From: Thioalbus denitrificans
GTDB taxonomy: Bacteria; Pseudomonadota; Gammaproteobacteria; DSM-26407
Direction of reading: 5' to 3'
NCBI RefSeq assembly: GCF_003337735.1
Contig: NZ_QPJY01000005.1
Location: forward strand, 18,265-82,264
Length of the DNA: 64,000 nt
Shown: positions 16,010 to 25,084 of the stretch, in pieces
Layout: every line of letters starts with the position of its first letter
Position numbering within the stretch: the stretch's first letter is position 1
Notes under the pieces: model-generated
The model's input: the letters and a program-made list of their open reading frames with translations, nothing else
Database searches by the model: none
Told to the model about the DNA's origin: nothing
Program-made: the position numbers and the translations under genes

Positions 16010-17962
16010 CTAGCGCGGCGGCCGGATGCCGTAGCGCTTCATCTTGCGGTAGAGGGTGTTGCGGCTGAGGTTGAGCCGCGCCGCGACGCGGGTGACGTTC
16101 CAGTGCAGGGCCTCCATCTCGCGCAGGATGGCGTCGCGCTCGGCGGCGGCCAGGGCGTTCTCCGGCTGCTGCCCGGACCCGTCCCCGGCGGCGGCCAGCG
16201 GCAGCTCCAGCAGCTCGTCGGGCAGATCGTGCACGGTGATGTTGTCGCTCTCCGCCAGCCCCACCACCGTGCGCATGACGTTGCGCAGCTGGCGGATGTT
16301 GCCGGGCCAGGCGTAGGCGTCGAGCCGGGCCAGCGCCTCGGTGTCGAAGTGCAGCTCCCGCCCCCCGGACTCGGCCCGGGCGAGGGCCTCGATGAGGGCG
16401 CGGCGGTCGCCGCGCTCCCGCAGCGGCGGCAGGGTGAGGGTGATGCCGTGCAGGCGGTAGTAGAGATCCTGGCGGAAGCGTCCCTCGGCCACCTGCTGCT
16501 TCAGGTCCCGGTGGGTGGCGCTGATGAGGCGGATGTCCACCGCCACGGCGGTCTCGCCGCCCAGCGGGAACACCTCCCGCTCCTCCAGCACCCGCAGCAG
16601 GCGCGCCTGCAGGTGCAGGGGCATGTCGCCGATCTCGTCCAGGAACAGGGTGCCGCCGTCGGCCTGCAGGATCTTGCCGCGGCTGCCCTCGCGGCTGGCG
16701 CCGGTGAAGGCGCCGGGGCGGTAGCCGAACAGCTCGCTCTCGATGAGCGTCTCCGGCAGCGAGGCGCAGTTGACCGCCACGAACGGCTTGTGGCCGCGGC
16801 GCCCGGCCTGGTGCACGGCCTTGGCGAACATGTCCTTGCCGGTGCCCGTCTCGCCCATCAACAGCAGCGGGATGTCCCGGTCGCTGAGGCGGCGCGCGCG
16901 CTCGATGTTGCGGCGCATGCGCGCGTCCCCGAACTCCAGCGCGGCCAGGGGGTCGCCCGGCTCGTCGGTCACCGCCGCCACCGCCGGGGCCGCGCGGCGG
17001 CCGCGGGCGGCCGCCGCGAAGGGGGCCGGGGCCTGGTTCTCGGGCGGCTGGAACACGGCGAAGTAGCGCCGCCCGCCGCGGGCCTCGCGGATGGGCAGGG
17101 GCTGGAAGGTGTGGTGCTCGGCCCGCTGCAGCGCCTGGGGCAGGGAGAGGTTGAACACCTCCTGCAGGGGGCGGCCGACGATGTCCGCCTGGGAGACCAG
17201 GTCGAGCTGGAACAGGGCGCTGCGGTTGGCGGCGAGGATGCGCCCGTCGGGCTCGAAGGCGATGGCGCCCTCGCCCAGGGTGCTGACGAACTCGGGGCGG
17301 CTGTGGAAGCGGGCGATGTAGCTGGACTTCATGGCGCACAGGAAGACCCGGTTCTCGATCATCTGCGCCGACATGTTCACCAGCACCATGGTGTGCTGCT
17401 GGGCCAGGCTCGATTCGCTGGAAGCGTCGAGCACCGCCAGCATCTCGCCGTGGGGATCGAAGATGGGGGCGGCGGAGCAGGTCAGCCCGGTGTGGTGGGC
17501 GAGGAAGTGCTCGCGGTGGTGGATCACCAGCGGGCGCTGCTCCACCAGGCAGGTGCCCATGCCGTTGGTGCCCTGGGCCGCCTCGCTCCAGACCGCGCCC
17601 GCGTGCATGCCGCTGCGGGCCGCCGCCTCGGTGAACAGCGGGTCGCCGACGAAGTTGAGCACCACGCCGTCGCGGTCGGTGAGCAGGATGGCGTAGCCGG
17701 AGCCCGCCACCTGCTGGTAGAGGCTGGTCATCTCCGTGCGGGCGATGTCGAGCAGCCGGTCGCAGCGCTCCTGGCGCTGCAGCAGCTCGCCCCGCTCCAG
17801 CACCACCGGCTCGCGGCGGTCCGCCGGGTGCAGGCCGTGATCCTCCACGCAGCGCCGCCAGGACTGGGTGATATGGTTCTCGGGGACTTCCAGGCCCCGG
17901 GTGTTGCCGCGGACCACGGCCTGCACCAGGCGGGCGTGGTTGGCGATATCCGGATAGTGCAT
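16010..17962 (-). CDS. Sigma-54-dependent AcoR-type transcriptional activator
   Basis: The 650-residue enhancer-binding protein has a GAF sensor domain (about 50-205), a PAS-like domain (about 218-300), an AAA+ domain (about 335-565) and a C-terminal Fis-type helix-turn-helix (about 605-645). The AAA+ domain has Walker A GETGTGKD, the sigma-54 contact loop GAFTGA and Walker B GGTLFLDEIGD; the last domain contains NVTRVAARLNLSRNTLYRKM. The architecture is that of AcoR and related activators of alcohol and aldehyde catabolism, where the GAF domain binds a small molecule. It lies between the left H4MPT operon and the formate dehydrogenase genes. Every sigma-54-like promoter nearby is a plausible target. 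Confidence 0.92.
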   Translation of the reverse strand: MHYPDIANHARLVQAVVRGNTRGLEVPENHITQSWRRCVEDHGLHPADRREPVVLERGELLQRQERCDRLLDIARTEMTSLYQQVAGSGYAILLTDRDGVVLNFVGDPLFTEAAARSGMHAGAVWSEAAQGTNGMGTCLVEQRPLVIHHREHFLAHHTGLTCSAAPIFDPHGEMLAVLDASSESSLAQQHTMVLVNMSAQMIENRVFLCAMKSSYIARFHSRPEFVSTLGEGAIAFEPDGRILAANRSALFQLDLVSQADIVGRPLQEVFNLSLPQALQRAEHHTFQPLPIREARGGRRYFAVFQPPENQAPAPFAAAARGRRAAPAVAAVTDEPGDPLAALEFGDARMRRNIERARRLSDRDIPLLLMGETGTGKDMFAKAVHQAGRRGHKPFVAVNCASLPETLIESELFGYRPGAFTGASREGSRGKILQADGGTLFLDEIGDMPLHLQARLLRVLEEREVFPLGGETAVAVDIRLISATHRDLKQQVAEGRFRQDLYYRLHGITLTLPPLRERGDRRALIEALARAESGGRELHFDTEALARLDAYAWPGNIRQLRNVMRTVVGLAESDNITVHDLPDELLELPLAAAGDGSGQQPENALAAAERDAILREMEALHWNVTRVAARLNLSRNTLYRKMKRYGIRPPR

Positions 17963-17996
17963 GTCATCCTCCTGGCAGCGCGTTCCGCGGACTGGC

Positions 17997-18011
17997 GCAA
18001 GAAGCGTGCCT
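17997..18011 (-). promoter_or_regulatory. Sigma-54 promoter of the activator gene
   Basis: The minus strand reads AGGCACG-CTTC-TTGC with exact GG-N10-GC spacing, one base from the -24 consensus. The start site would fall about 25 nt before the ATG at 17962, leaving room for the AGGAGG site. This implies autoactivation. Confidence 0.6.
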
Positions 18012-18153
18012 TGTGGTGCTGCAATCCCCTGGCCGCGCCGTTCTCCGGGACCGTGGAGACGGCGCTGTTCGTATTGTGGTCATGCTGCAGTAATACCCGA
18101 GTCTAGTCCCGGGGAAATCCTCCGGGCAACCCCGGGCCGCTGTCAGCGCGGGA

Positions 18154-18177
18154 CACTGTCACGGAAACGTGACAGTG
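18154..18177. promoter_or_regulatory. Perfect palindrome, candidate activator-binding site
   Basis: CACTGTCACG (18154-18163) and CGTGACAGTG (18168-18177) are exact inverted arms around GAAA. It lies about 165 bp upstream of the activator gene's -12 element and 2 bp beyond the formate dehydrogenase alpha stop. The 12-mer ACACTGTCACGG found here recurs exactly (inverted) at 42608-42619 between the divergent fhcD and beta-RFAP synthase promoters. The core TGTCACG occurs twice between the mtoX and SCO promoters. It could also be a transcription-end hairpin of the fdh operon, but there is no T-run. Confidence 0.6.
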
Positions 18178-18179
18178 CG

Positions 18180-20942
18180 TCACCCGTCCGGGTGAGCGTT
18201 CGGGCCCGGCGCGGGCTCCACCCGCACGGCGCAGAACTTGAATTCCGGGATCTTCGCCACCGGGTCGAGAAAGTCGTGGGTGAGCAGGTTGGCGGCCGCC
18301 TCGTGGTAGCAGAAGGGCAGGAACACCTGGCCCGGCGACAGGCCGCGGTCGGCGCGGGCGAAGGCGGTCACCGCGCCGCGCCGGGAGCGCAGGGTCACGG
18401 CCTCACCCGGGCGCAGGCCGAGCCGCTCCAGCTCCTCCGGGTGCAGGCTCGCCACCGGGAAGGGCTCGATGGCGTCGAGCACCGTGGCGCGGCGGGTCAT
18501 GGCGCCCGTGTGCCAGTGCTCCAGCTGGCGGCCGGTGATGAGCACCCAGGGGTAGTCGCCGTCGGGCAGCTCGGCGGCGTTGCGCAGGGGCGCGGGCACC
18601 AGCCTGGCGCGGCCGCCGGGGCGGGGGAACTCCTCCGTGAAGATGACCGGCTGGCCCGGATCGGCCTCGCTGGGGCAGGGGTAGGTGACGGCGTCCTCCC
18701 GCTCCAGGCGCTCCCAGGAGATGCCGGCGATGCTCGGCATGGCCCGGCGCAGCTCGGCGAAGACGCTGGCCGGCCCGTCGTAGTTCCAGTCCAGCCCCAG
18801 GCGCCGCGCCATCTCCTGGACGATCCAGAGGTCCTGGCGCGCCGCGCCCGGCGGGTCGAGGGCGGCCCGTCCCAGCTGCACCCGGCGGTCGGTGTTGGTG
18901 AAGGTGCCGCTCTTCTCCGGGAAGGCGGAGGCGGGCAGGATGACGTCGGCGTACCAGGCCGTCTCGGTCATGAAGATCTCCTGCACCACCAGGTGCTCCA
19001 GCCCGGCGAGCGCGGCGCGGGCGTGGGCCAGGTCCGGGTCGGACATGGCCGGGTTCTCGCCCATGACGTACATGCCGCGAATCTCGCCGGCCTTGGCCGC
19101 GTGCATGATCTCCACCACGGTGAGCCCCGGCTCGGGATCGAGGGCGGTGCCCCACAGGGCCTCGAAGCGCGCCCGCGCCTCCGGGTTGTCCACCCGCTGG
19201 TAGTCGGGGAAGACCATGGGGATGAGCCCCACGTCGGAGGCGCCCTGCACGTTGTTCTGGCCGCGCAGGGGATGCAGGCCCGTGCCCGGCCGGCCGATCT
19301 GGCCGCTGATGAGGGCGAGCGAGATGAGGGCGCGGGAGTTGTCGGTGCCGTGCACGTGCTGGGACACCCCCATGCCCCAGAAGATGATGGCGTTGGGGGC
19401 CGAGGCGTAGACCCGCGCCACCTCGCGGATGGTGTCGGCGTCGATGCCGCACACCGGGGCCATGGCCTCCGGCGTGAACGCGGCAAGGTGTGCCTTGAGC
19501 GCCGCGTACTCCTCGGTGCGCTCGCGCACGAACGCCTCGTCCACCAGTCCCTGTTCGATGACGGCCTGCATCAGGGCGTTGAGCAGGGCCACGTCGCTGT
19601 CGGGCCGGAACTGCAGGAAATGGCGGGCATGGCGGGCGATGGCCGTGCGCCGCGGGTCCATGACGATGAGGGTCTTGCCCGCCCGGGCCGCGTTCTTGAT
19701 GAAGGTGGCCGCCACCGGGTGGTTGTCGGTGGTGTTGGAGCCGATGATGACGATGACGTCCGCCTCGGCCACGTCCGCCACCGGGTTGGAGACGGCGCCG
19801 GAGCCGATCATCTCCAGCAGCGCCGCCACCGAGGAGGCGTGGCACAGGCGCGTGCAGTGGTCCACGTTGTTGCTGCCGAAGCCCGTGCGCACCAGCTTCT
19901 GGAACAGGTAGGCCTCCTCGTTGGAGCCCTTGGCGGAGCCGAAGCCGGCCAGGGCCTTGGGGCCGTGCCGGTCGCGGATGGCCTTGAGGCCGCCGGCGGC
20001 GAACGCCAGCGCCTCCTCCCAGCCCGCCTCGCGGAAGTCGCGGAACGGGTCGTCGTGATCGAGCCCGAGCTCCGGCGTCCTGGGCGCGTCGGCGCGGCGA
20101 ATCAGCGGCTTCGTCAGGCGGTGGCGGTGGTGGACGTAGTCGAAGCCGTAGCGCCCCTTCACGCACAGCCGCCCGTGGTTGGCGGGGCCGTCGCGGCCGG
20201 TGACCTGGAGGATGCGGTTGTCCTTCACGTGGTAGGTGAGCTGGCAGCCCACGCCGCAGTAGGGGCAGACCGAGTCCACGGAGCGGTCGGGCGCCTCCAG
20301 GGCCACGCCGCCGGCGGGCGCCAGGGCGCCGGTGGGACAGGCCTGGACGCACTCGCCGCAGCCCACGCAACTGCTCGTACCCATGGGATCGCCCAGGTCG
20401 AAGACGATGTGGGCCTGGCTGCCGCGGGCGGCGTAGCCGATGACGTCGTTGGCCTGGGTCTCGCGGCAGGCGCGCAGGCAGCGGGTGCACTGGATGCAGG
20501 CGTCCAGGCGCACGGCGATGGCCGGGTGGGAGGCGTCCGCCGCCACGTCGGGGCGGGCCGGGAAGCGCGGCGGGCCCAGCTCCAGCTTCCGGCGCCACTG
20601 GTCCAGCTCGTTGTGCAGGGTGTAGGGCGCTTCGGGCATGTCGGAGGCCAGCAGCTCCAGCACCAGGCGCTGGGCGCGGCGGGCGCGCCCGGTGGCGCTG
20701 TGGACCACCATGCCCTCGGTGGGGGCGCGGCAGCAGGAGGGGGCCAGCACCCGCTCGCCCTCGATCTCCACCACGCAGGCGCGGCAGTTGCCGTCGGCGC
20801 GCAGGCCGTCCTGGTGGCAGAGGTGGGGAATCTCCACCCCGTGGCGGCGGGCCGCCTGCAGCAGGGTCTCGCCCGGCAGCGCCTCCAGGGTTCGGCCGTC
20901 GAGGGTGAAGCTCACGGGGGCGGTCGCGGGGAGCGCGGACAT
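18180..20942 (-). CDS. fdh1A: NAD-type formate dehydrogenase alpha subunit (Mo/W)
   Basis: The 920-residue subunit oxidises formate to CO2 at a molybdo- or tungsto-pterin site. In order it has an N-terminal NuoG-like [2Fe-2S] domain (Cys in HLCHQDGLRADGNCRAC), a His/Cys [4Fe-4S] region, and two ferredoxin-like clusters (CIQCTRCLRAC and CVGCGECVQACPTGA). A pterin domain follows, starting CPYCGVGC, with catalytic Cys in CTRLCHASS, and a C-terminal MopB_CT domain. It is a Cys, not Sec, enzyme. Its two-subunit partner arrangement resembles FDH1 of Methylobacterium. It overlaps the beta gene as TGATG. It completes the C1 route to CO2 and yields NADH. Confidence 0.93.
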   Translation of the reverse strand: MSALPATAPVSFTLDGRTLEALPGETLLQAARRHGVEIPHLCHQDGLRADGNCRACVVEIEGERVLAPSCCRAPTEGMVVHSATGRARRAQRLVLELLASDMPEAPYTLHNELDQWRRKLELGPPRFPARPDVAADASHPAIAVRLDACIQCTRCLRACRETQANDVIGYAARGSQAHIVFDLGDPMGTSSCVGCGECVQACPTGALAPAGGVALEAPDRSVDSVCPYCGVGCQLTYHVKDNRILQVTGRDGPANHGRLCVKGRYGFDYVHHRHRLTKPLIRRADAPRTPELGLDHDDPFRDFREAGWEEALAFAAGGLKAIRDRHGPKALAGFGSAKGSNEEAYLFQKLVRTGFGSNNVDHCTRLCHASSVAALLEMIGSGAVSNPVADVAEADVIVIIGSNTTDNHPVAATFIKNAARAGKTLIVMDPRRTAIARHARHFLQFRPDSDVALLNALMQAVIEQGLVDEAFVRERTEEYAALKAHLAAFTPEAMAPVCGIDADTIREVARVYASAPNAIIFWGMGVSQHVHGTDNSRALISLALISGQIGRPGTGLHPLRGQNNVQGASDVGLIPMVFPDYQRVDNPEARARFEALWGTALDPEPGLTVVEIMHAAKAGEIRGMYVMGENPAMSDPDLAHARAALAGLEHLVVQEIFMTETAWYADVILPASAFPEKSGTFTNTDRRVQLGRAALDPPGAARQDLWIVQEMARRLGLDWNYDGPASVFAELRRAMPSIAGISWERLEREDAVTYPCPSEADPGQPVIFTEEFPRPGGRARLVPAPLRNAAELPDGDYPWVLITGRQLEHWHTGAMTRRATVLDAIEPFPVASLHPEELERLGLRPGEAVTLRSRRGAVTAFARADRGLSPGQVFLPFCYHEAAANLLTHDFLDPVAKIPEFKFCAVRVEPAPGPNAHPDG

Positions 20943-22618
20943 CACTCGATCTCCTCGGGGAAGTGTCGCAGCACGCTGCGCAGCGGGTTGGGGGCGGCCT
21001 GGCCCAGGCCGCAGATGGAGGCGTCGCTCATCACCGCGGCGAGCTCCTCCAGCAGGGCGCGGTCCCACACCGGCGCCTCCATGAGGGCGGCGGCCTTGGC
21101 GGTGCCCACCCGGCACGGCGTGCACTTGCCGCAGGACTCGTGGGCGAAGAAGCGCATGGCGTTGAGGGCCGCGGCGCGGGCGCCGTCGTGCTGGGAGAGC
21201 ACGATGATCGCGGCCGAGCCGATGAAGCAGCCGTGCTCCTCCAGGGTGCCGAAATCGAGGGGCAGGTCGGCCATGGCGGCGGGCAGGATGCCGCCCGAGG
21301 CGCCGCCCGGGAACCAGGCGTGGAGCGCGTGGCCCTCCGCCATGCCGCCGCAGTGCTCGTCGATGAGCTCGCGCAGGGTGATGCCGGCCGGCGCCAGGTG
21401 CACGCCGGGGTTGCGCACCCGGCCGCTCACCGAGAAGCTGCGCAGCCCGCTGCGGCCGTGGCGCCCCTGGCCCGCGAACCACTCCGCGCCGCGCTCGAGG
21501 ATGTCACGCACCCAGTACAGTGTCTCCAGGTTGTGCTCCAGGGTGGGGCGCCCGAACAGGCCTGTTTCCGCGATGTAGGGCGGGCGCAGGCGGGGCATGC
21601 CGCGGCGACCCTCGATGGACTCGATCATGGCCGACTCCTCGCCGCAGATGTAGGCGCCGGCGCCGCGGCGCAGGTGCAGCTCGGGGAGGGGGCAGGGCGG
21701 GTCGGCCCGCAGCCGCTCCAGCTCCCGGGCGAGCAGGGCGCGGCAGCCGGCGTATTCGTCGCGCAGGTAGATGTAGACCGCCTCCGCCTCCACCGCCCGC
21801 GCGGCCACCAGCAGCCCCTCCAGGAAGCGGTGGGGGTCGCGCTCCAGGTAGTGGCGGTCCTTGAAGGTGCCGGGCTCGCCCTCGTCGATGTTCACCGCCA
21901 TCAGCCGCGGGCCCGGGTAGCCGCGCACGATGCGCCACTTGCGCCCGGCGGGGAAGCCGGCGCCGCCGAGGCCCCGCAGGCGGGCGTCCTCCAGGGTGGC
22001 GATGACCGCTTCCACCGCGAGCCCGCCGCTCTCCAGCTGCGCCGGCAGCCGGTAGCCGCCGCCGGCGCGGTAGGCGTCGTAGTCGATGGCCGCGGGCAGC
22101 GGCGCCCGGGTGGCGCCGTTCGCCACCGCCTGCGCCACCGTCCCGGGCGTGGCGCGGGGCACCGGGTTGTGTCCCACCACCGCCACGGGCGCCTCCGCGC
22201 AGCGGCCCACGCAGGGCACCGCCTGCACCCGCACGCCCGCGCCGAGGGCCGACTTCAGCGCTGCCAGCAGCTCGCCGGCGCCGGCCAGCTCGCAGCTCAC
22301 CGAGTCGCACACCCGCACCGTCAGCGGCGGCGGGGGCGTTTCGCCGTCCCGCACCAGGTCGAAGTGGTGGTAGAAGCTCGCCACCTCGTAGACCTCGGCG
22401 GCGGCGAGGCTCAGCTCCTCGGCCAGCGCGGTGAGGTGGGCCGTGGAGAGATGGCCGTGGGCGTCCTGGATGCGGTGCAGGTGCTCGATGAGCAGGTCGC
22501 GGCGGCGGGGGGCGTCGCCCAGCAGGGCGCGCACCTCGCGCAGGGCCCGGGGCTCTGCGGTGCGGCCGCGCGGACGTCCGCGGGCCCGGCGGGGCCGGTC
22601 CGGTGTGGCGCTGGTCAA
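20942..22618 (-). CDS. fdh1B: Formate dehydrogenase beta subunit (NuoE-NuoF fusion)
   Basis: The 558-residue protein fuses a NuoE-like [2Fe-2S] thioredoxin-fold domain (about 25-165; Cys in CDSVSCELAG and CVGRCAEAP) to a NuoF-like domain (about 200-555). The latter has the FMN/NADH loop GLGGAGFPAGRKW, EGEPGTFKDR and the [4Fe-4S] motif ESCGKCTPCR. It passes electrons from the alpha subunit to NAD+. A basic N-terminal tail (about 1-20) precedes the domains. The start is TTG at 22618, 8 bases after GAGGAGAG. The gene lies between SCO and fdh1A, probably in one transcript. Confidence 0.92.
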   Translation of the reverse strand: MTSATPDRPRRARGRPRGRTAEPRALREVRALLGDAPRRRDLLIEHLHRIQDAHGHLSTAHLTALAEELSLAAAEVYEVASFYHHFDLVRDGETPPPPLTVRVCDSVSCELAGAGELLAALKSALGAGVRVQAVPCVGRCAEAPVAVVGHNPVPRATPGTVAQAVANGATRAPLPAAIDYDAYRAGGGYRLPAQLESGGLAVEAVIATLEDARLRGLGGAGFPAGRKWRIVRGYPGPRLMAVNIDEGEPGTFKDRHYLERDPHRFLEGLLVAARAVEAEAVYIYLRDEYAGCRALLARELERLRADPPCPLPELHLRRGAGAYICGEESAMIESIEGRRGMPRLRPPYIAETGLFGRPTLEHNLETLYWVRDILERGAEWFAGQGRHGRSGLRSFSVSGRVRNPGVHLAPAGITLRELIDEHCGGMAEGHALHAWFPGGASGGILPAAMADLPLDFGTLEEHGCFIGSAAIIVLSQHDGARAAALNAMRFFAHESCGKCTPCRVGTAKAAALMEAPVWDRALLEELAAVMSDASICGLGQAAPNPLRSVLRHFPEEIE

Positions 22619-22688
22619 GTCGTCTCTCCTCGTTTCTGCGTTCGGTTTCTGTCCGGAACCAGTATATGCCGCCGCGGGGCGCGGGCTT

Positions 22689-23267
22689 TCAGCGGTGGGC
22701 GGCGGCCGGGGCGTCGGCGCGCCGCAGGAGGGTGCGCACCGTCTCGGCGATGGTCTCCGGCGGGATGCCGTAGGGCAGCTTGCGCACCAGCCGGCCGTCG
22801 GTGTCGATCACGTAGAGATCGGCGCTGTGGTCCACCGGGTAGAAGCCGCTGGCCTCGCGGGGACCGAAGCTGTAGCGCACGCGGTACTGGTCGGCGACGG
22901 CGCGGATCGCGTCCGGGCTGCCGGTGAGCGCGGTGATGCGGGGGTCGAACCAGCCCACGTAGTTGCGCAGCACCGCCGGGGTGTCCCGCTCCGGGTCGAC
23001 GCTCACGAACAGGGGCTGCACCCGGTCGGCCAGTTCCCCGAGGCGGTGCAGGGCGGCGGTCACCTCGCCCAGGGTGGTCAGGCAGATGTCCGGGCAGTGG
23101 GTGTAGCCGAAGAACAGCAGCACCACCTGGCCGCGCGCCTGCTCCAGGCTGAAGGGGGCGCCGTCGTGGTCGGTGAGGGTGAAGTCACCGCCGAGGCGCG
23201 CCTGGGCGGGTGTGCCGAGGGCGAACAGCAGCGCGAACAGCGCCGGCCAGGGGCTGAGGTGTCTCAT
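22689..23267 (-). CDS. SCO1/SenC family copper chaperone or thiol reductase
   Basis: The 192-residue secreted protein has a signal peptide (about 1-23) and a Sco thioredoxin fold with copper site CPDIC in FFGYTHCPDIC and a distal His in VDHSADLYVID. It is first in the SCO-fdh1B-fdh1A transcript and divergent from mtoX. In mtoX clusters a SCO protein is thought to help copper loading of the oxidase. A second SCO domain lies in the fusion downstream of mtoX and a third in the oxidase operon. Confidence 0.88.
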   Translation of the reverse strand: MRHLSPWPALFALLFALGTPAQARLGGDFTLTDHDGAPFSLEQARGQVVLLFFGYTHCPDICLTTLGEVTAALHRLGELADRVQPLFVSVDPERDTPAVLRNYVGWFDPRITALTGSPDAIRAVADQYRVRYSFGPREASGFYPVDHSADLYVIDTDGRLVRKLPYGIPPETIAETVRTLLRRADAPAAAHR

Positions 23268-23343
23268 TCTGCGTCTCCCTGCGGGTCATCCTGTCTCATT
23301 CCGGCCCGCTTGCGCTGTGGGCCGGGGGTCCGGGGGCGGGCGA

Positions 23344-23359
23344 TGCAGGATGCATACCA
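23344..23359 (-). promoter_or_regulatory. Sigma-54-like promoter of the SCO-fdh operon
   Basis: The minus strand reads TGGTATG-CATC-CTGCA. The invariant GG-N10-GC is kept, with two mismatches in the -24 block and one in the -12 block. The leader to the SCO start is about 65 nt. It mirrors the mtoX promoter around the shared half-sites, which supports it. Confidence 0.5.
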
Positions 23360-23410
23360 GCCGCCCGCGCCCGGATTCTTCCCGCCGCGCCCGGCGCAGG
23401 AGCCCGCGGG

Positions 23411-23463
23411 GTGTCACGCTTTCCGGGCACTCGCGCGGCCAGTCTGTTGCCGTGGTGTCACGC
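23411..23463. promoter_or_regulatory. Two direct GTGTCACGC sites between divergent promoters
   Basis: GTGTCACGC occurs at 23411-23419 and again at 23455-23463, 44 bp apart. The outer edges are each about 52 bp from the -24 element of the promoter on that side, so the arrangement is symmetric. Their core TGTCACG equals one arm of the palindrome upstream of the sigma-54 activator gene. They fit upstream activating sequences shared by mtoX and SCO-fdh. The rest of 23268-23656 shows no other gene. Confidence 0.55.
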
Positions 23464-23514
23464 CGGGCACCGCCCGGCGGGCGGTGGCCATTGTCCTATG
23501 AGGTTGCAGGGGTA

Positions 23515-23530
23515 TTGGCACCGAAATTGC
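23515..23530 (+). promoter_or_regulatory. Sigma-54 promoter of mtoX
   Basis: TTGGCAC-CGAAA-TTGC has the full -24 hexamer, the -12 TTGC and exact GG-N10-GC spacing. The start site would be near 23541, giving a leader of about 115 nt to the mtoX ATG. Confidence 0.75.
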
Positions 23531-23656
23531 CTTTTGTCATATCAGGGCTGCCCGCGCGGCCGGGTGCCGGAGTCCGGAACCGGCGGCGCGAAGGTGCATA
23601 AATCAACGGCAGCCCCCCAAAGGAATCTCTTTCTGAGCGAGGTGGAGACAACCATC

Positions 23657-25039
23657 ATGAACAAGCACAAGATGACAGTGACGCAGAAGTTCCGACGCAC
23701 CGCGGCCACCGCCGCGCTGGGCATGGCCGCGCTGGCCGTGGGCATGGTGCCGGTGACGGGCCAGGCCGACGAGACCTGCATGTCGCCCTACATGGCCAAG
23801 ATCGTGGGCCAGGAGGACTACGTCTACGTCTGGACCCTGGGCGTGGAAGGTGTCGGCGACGGCCAGGACAAGCTGGTGACCGTGGACGTGAACCCCAACT
23901 CCAAGACCTACGGCCAGGTGGTGAACACCCTGTCGGTGGGCGGGCGCAACGAGGCCCACCACTCCGGCTTCACCGATGACCGCATGTACCTCTGGGCCGG
24001 TGGCCTGGACACCAACAAGGTGTTCATCTTCGACGTCCACTCCGATCCCCGCCAGCCGAAGCTCTCCAAGGTGATCACCGACTTCGTCTCCAAGAGCGGC
24101 GGCGTGGTCGGCCCCCACACCACCTACGCCCTGCCGGGCCGCATGATGATCACCGGCCTGTCCAACAACAAGGACCACGGCGGGCGCACCGCGCTGGTGG
24201 AGTACACCAACGAGGGCGAGTACGTCGCCACCTACTGGATGCCCACCGACGACAGCCTGCAGGGCGCGAAGAAGACCGGCAACTACGCCGACGGCTACGG
24301 CTACGACGTGCGCGTGCTGCCGCGGCGCAACTCCATGTTCACCTCCGCCTTCACCGGCTGGTCCAACTACATGATGGACTTCGGCAAGATGCTGAACGAC
24401 CCGGAGGCGATGAAGCGCTTCGGCAACACCGTGGTGCGCTGGGACCTGCACCAGCGCAAGCCCAAGGAGGTGTTCGACGTGCCCGGCGCGCCGCTGGAGA
24501 TCCGCTGCGCCTGGCAGCCGAACCACAACTACTGCTTCACCACCACGGCCCTGACCTCCAAGATCTGGCTCATCCACGAGGATGACCAGGGCCAGTGGCG
24601 CGCGGACGAAGTGGCCGACGTGGGCGATCCCTCCAAGGTGCCCCTGCCGGTGGACATCTCCATCAGCAGCGACGACAGCATGCTGTGGGTCAACACCTTC
24701 ATGGACGGCAAGACCCGCGGCTTCGACATCACCGACCCCTTCCACCCGAAGCAGGTGCACGAGGAGAAGATCGGCGCCCAGGTGAACATGGTCTCCTCCA
24801 GCTGGGACGGCAAGCGCCTCTACTACACCAGCTCGCTGCTGGCCAACTGGGACAAGAAGGGCGCGGACAACGAGCAGTACCTCAAGCTCTACGAGTGGGA
24901 CGGCAAGAACCTCGCCAAGAAGTTCGAGATCGACTTCATGAAGGAGAATCTCGGCCGCGCCCACCAGATGCGCTTCGGCGCCTACAGCCTGTACGCCAGG
25001 AAGCCCGGGGAGGGCAGCCGGGTCGCCCAGGGCGACTGA
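23657..25039 (+). CDS. mtoX: Methanethiol oxidase (SBP56 family)
   Basis: The 460-residue SBP56/selenium-binding-protein family member has an N-terminal export signal (about 1-37, containing FRRTAATAALG), as in bacterial periplasmic MtoX. It shows family motifs ETCMSPYMAK, EAHHSGFTDD, GPHTTYALPGR and the C-terminal GRAHQMRFG. The His residues are candidate copper ligands. MtoX oxidises methanethiol with O2 to formaldehyde, H2S and H2O2. Downstream is a SCO-MauG fusion and TlpA, upstream divergent is SCO-fdh; this SCO/MauG company is the known hallmark of true MtoX loci. Start at 23657 follows GAGGTGGAG. A strong hairpin follows the stop. Confidence 0.93.
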   Translation: MNKHKMTVTQKFRRTAATAALGMAALAVGMVPVTGQADETCMSPYMAKIVGQEDYVYVWTLGVEGVGDGQDKLVTVDVNPNSKTYGQVVNTLSVGGRNEAHHSGFTDDRMYLWAGGLDTNKVFIFDVHSDPRQPKLSKVITDFVSKSGGVVGPHTTYALPGRMMITGLSNNKDHGGRTALVEYTNEGEYVATYWMPTDDSLQGAKKTGNYADGYGYDVRVLPRRNSMFTSAFTGWSNYMMDFGKMLNDPEAMKRFGNTVVRWDLHQRKPKEVFDVPGAPLEIRCAWQPNHNYCFTTTALTSKIWLIHEDDQGQWRADEVADVGDPSKVPLPVDISISSDDSMLWVNTFMDGKTRGFDITDPFHPKQVHEEKIGAQVNMVSSSWDGKRLYYTSSLLANWDKKGADNEQYLKLYEWDGKNLAKKFEIDFMKENLGRAHQMRFGAYSLYARKPGEGSRVAQGD

Positions 25040-25084
25040 GCCCGCGCCCCGGCCGGATCCCCGCGGATCCGGCACTGGACCCGC

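Noticed and set aside
17961-21578. Very long rightward open frame (1205 codons) opposite the formate dehydrogenase genes
   Set aside because: GC-rich DNA opens long antisense frames. The product is low-complexity (Gly/Ala/His/Arg), while the minus strand carries complete, motif-bearing FDH subunits.
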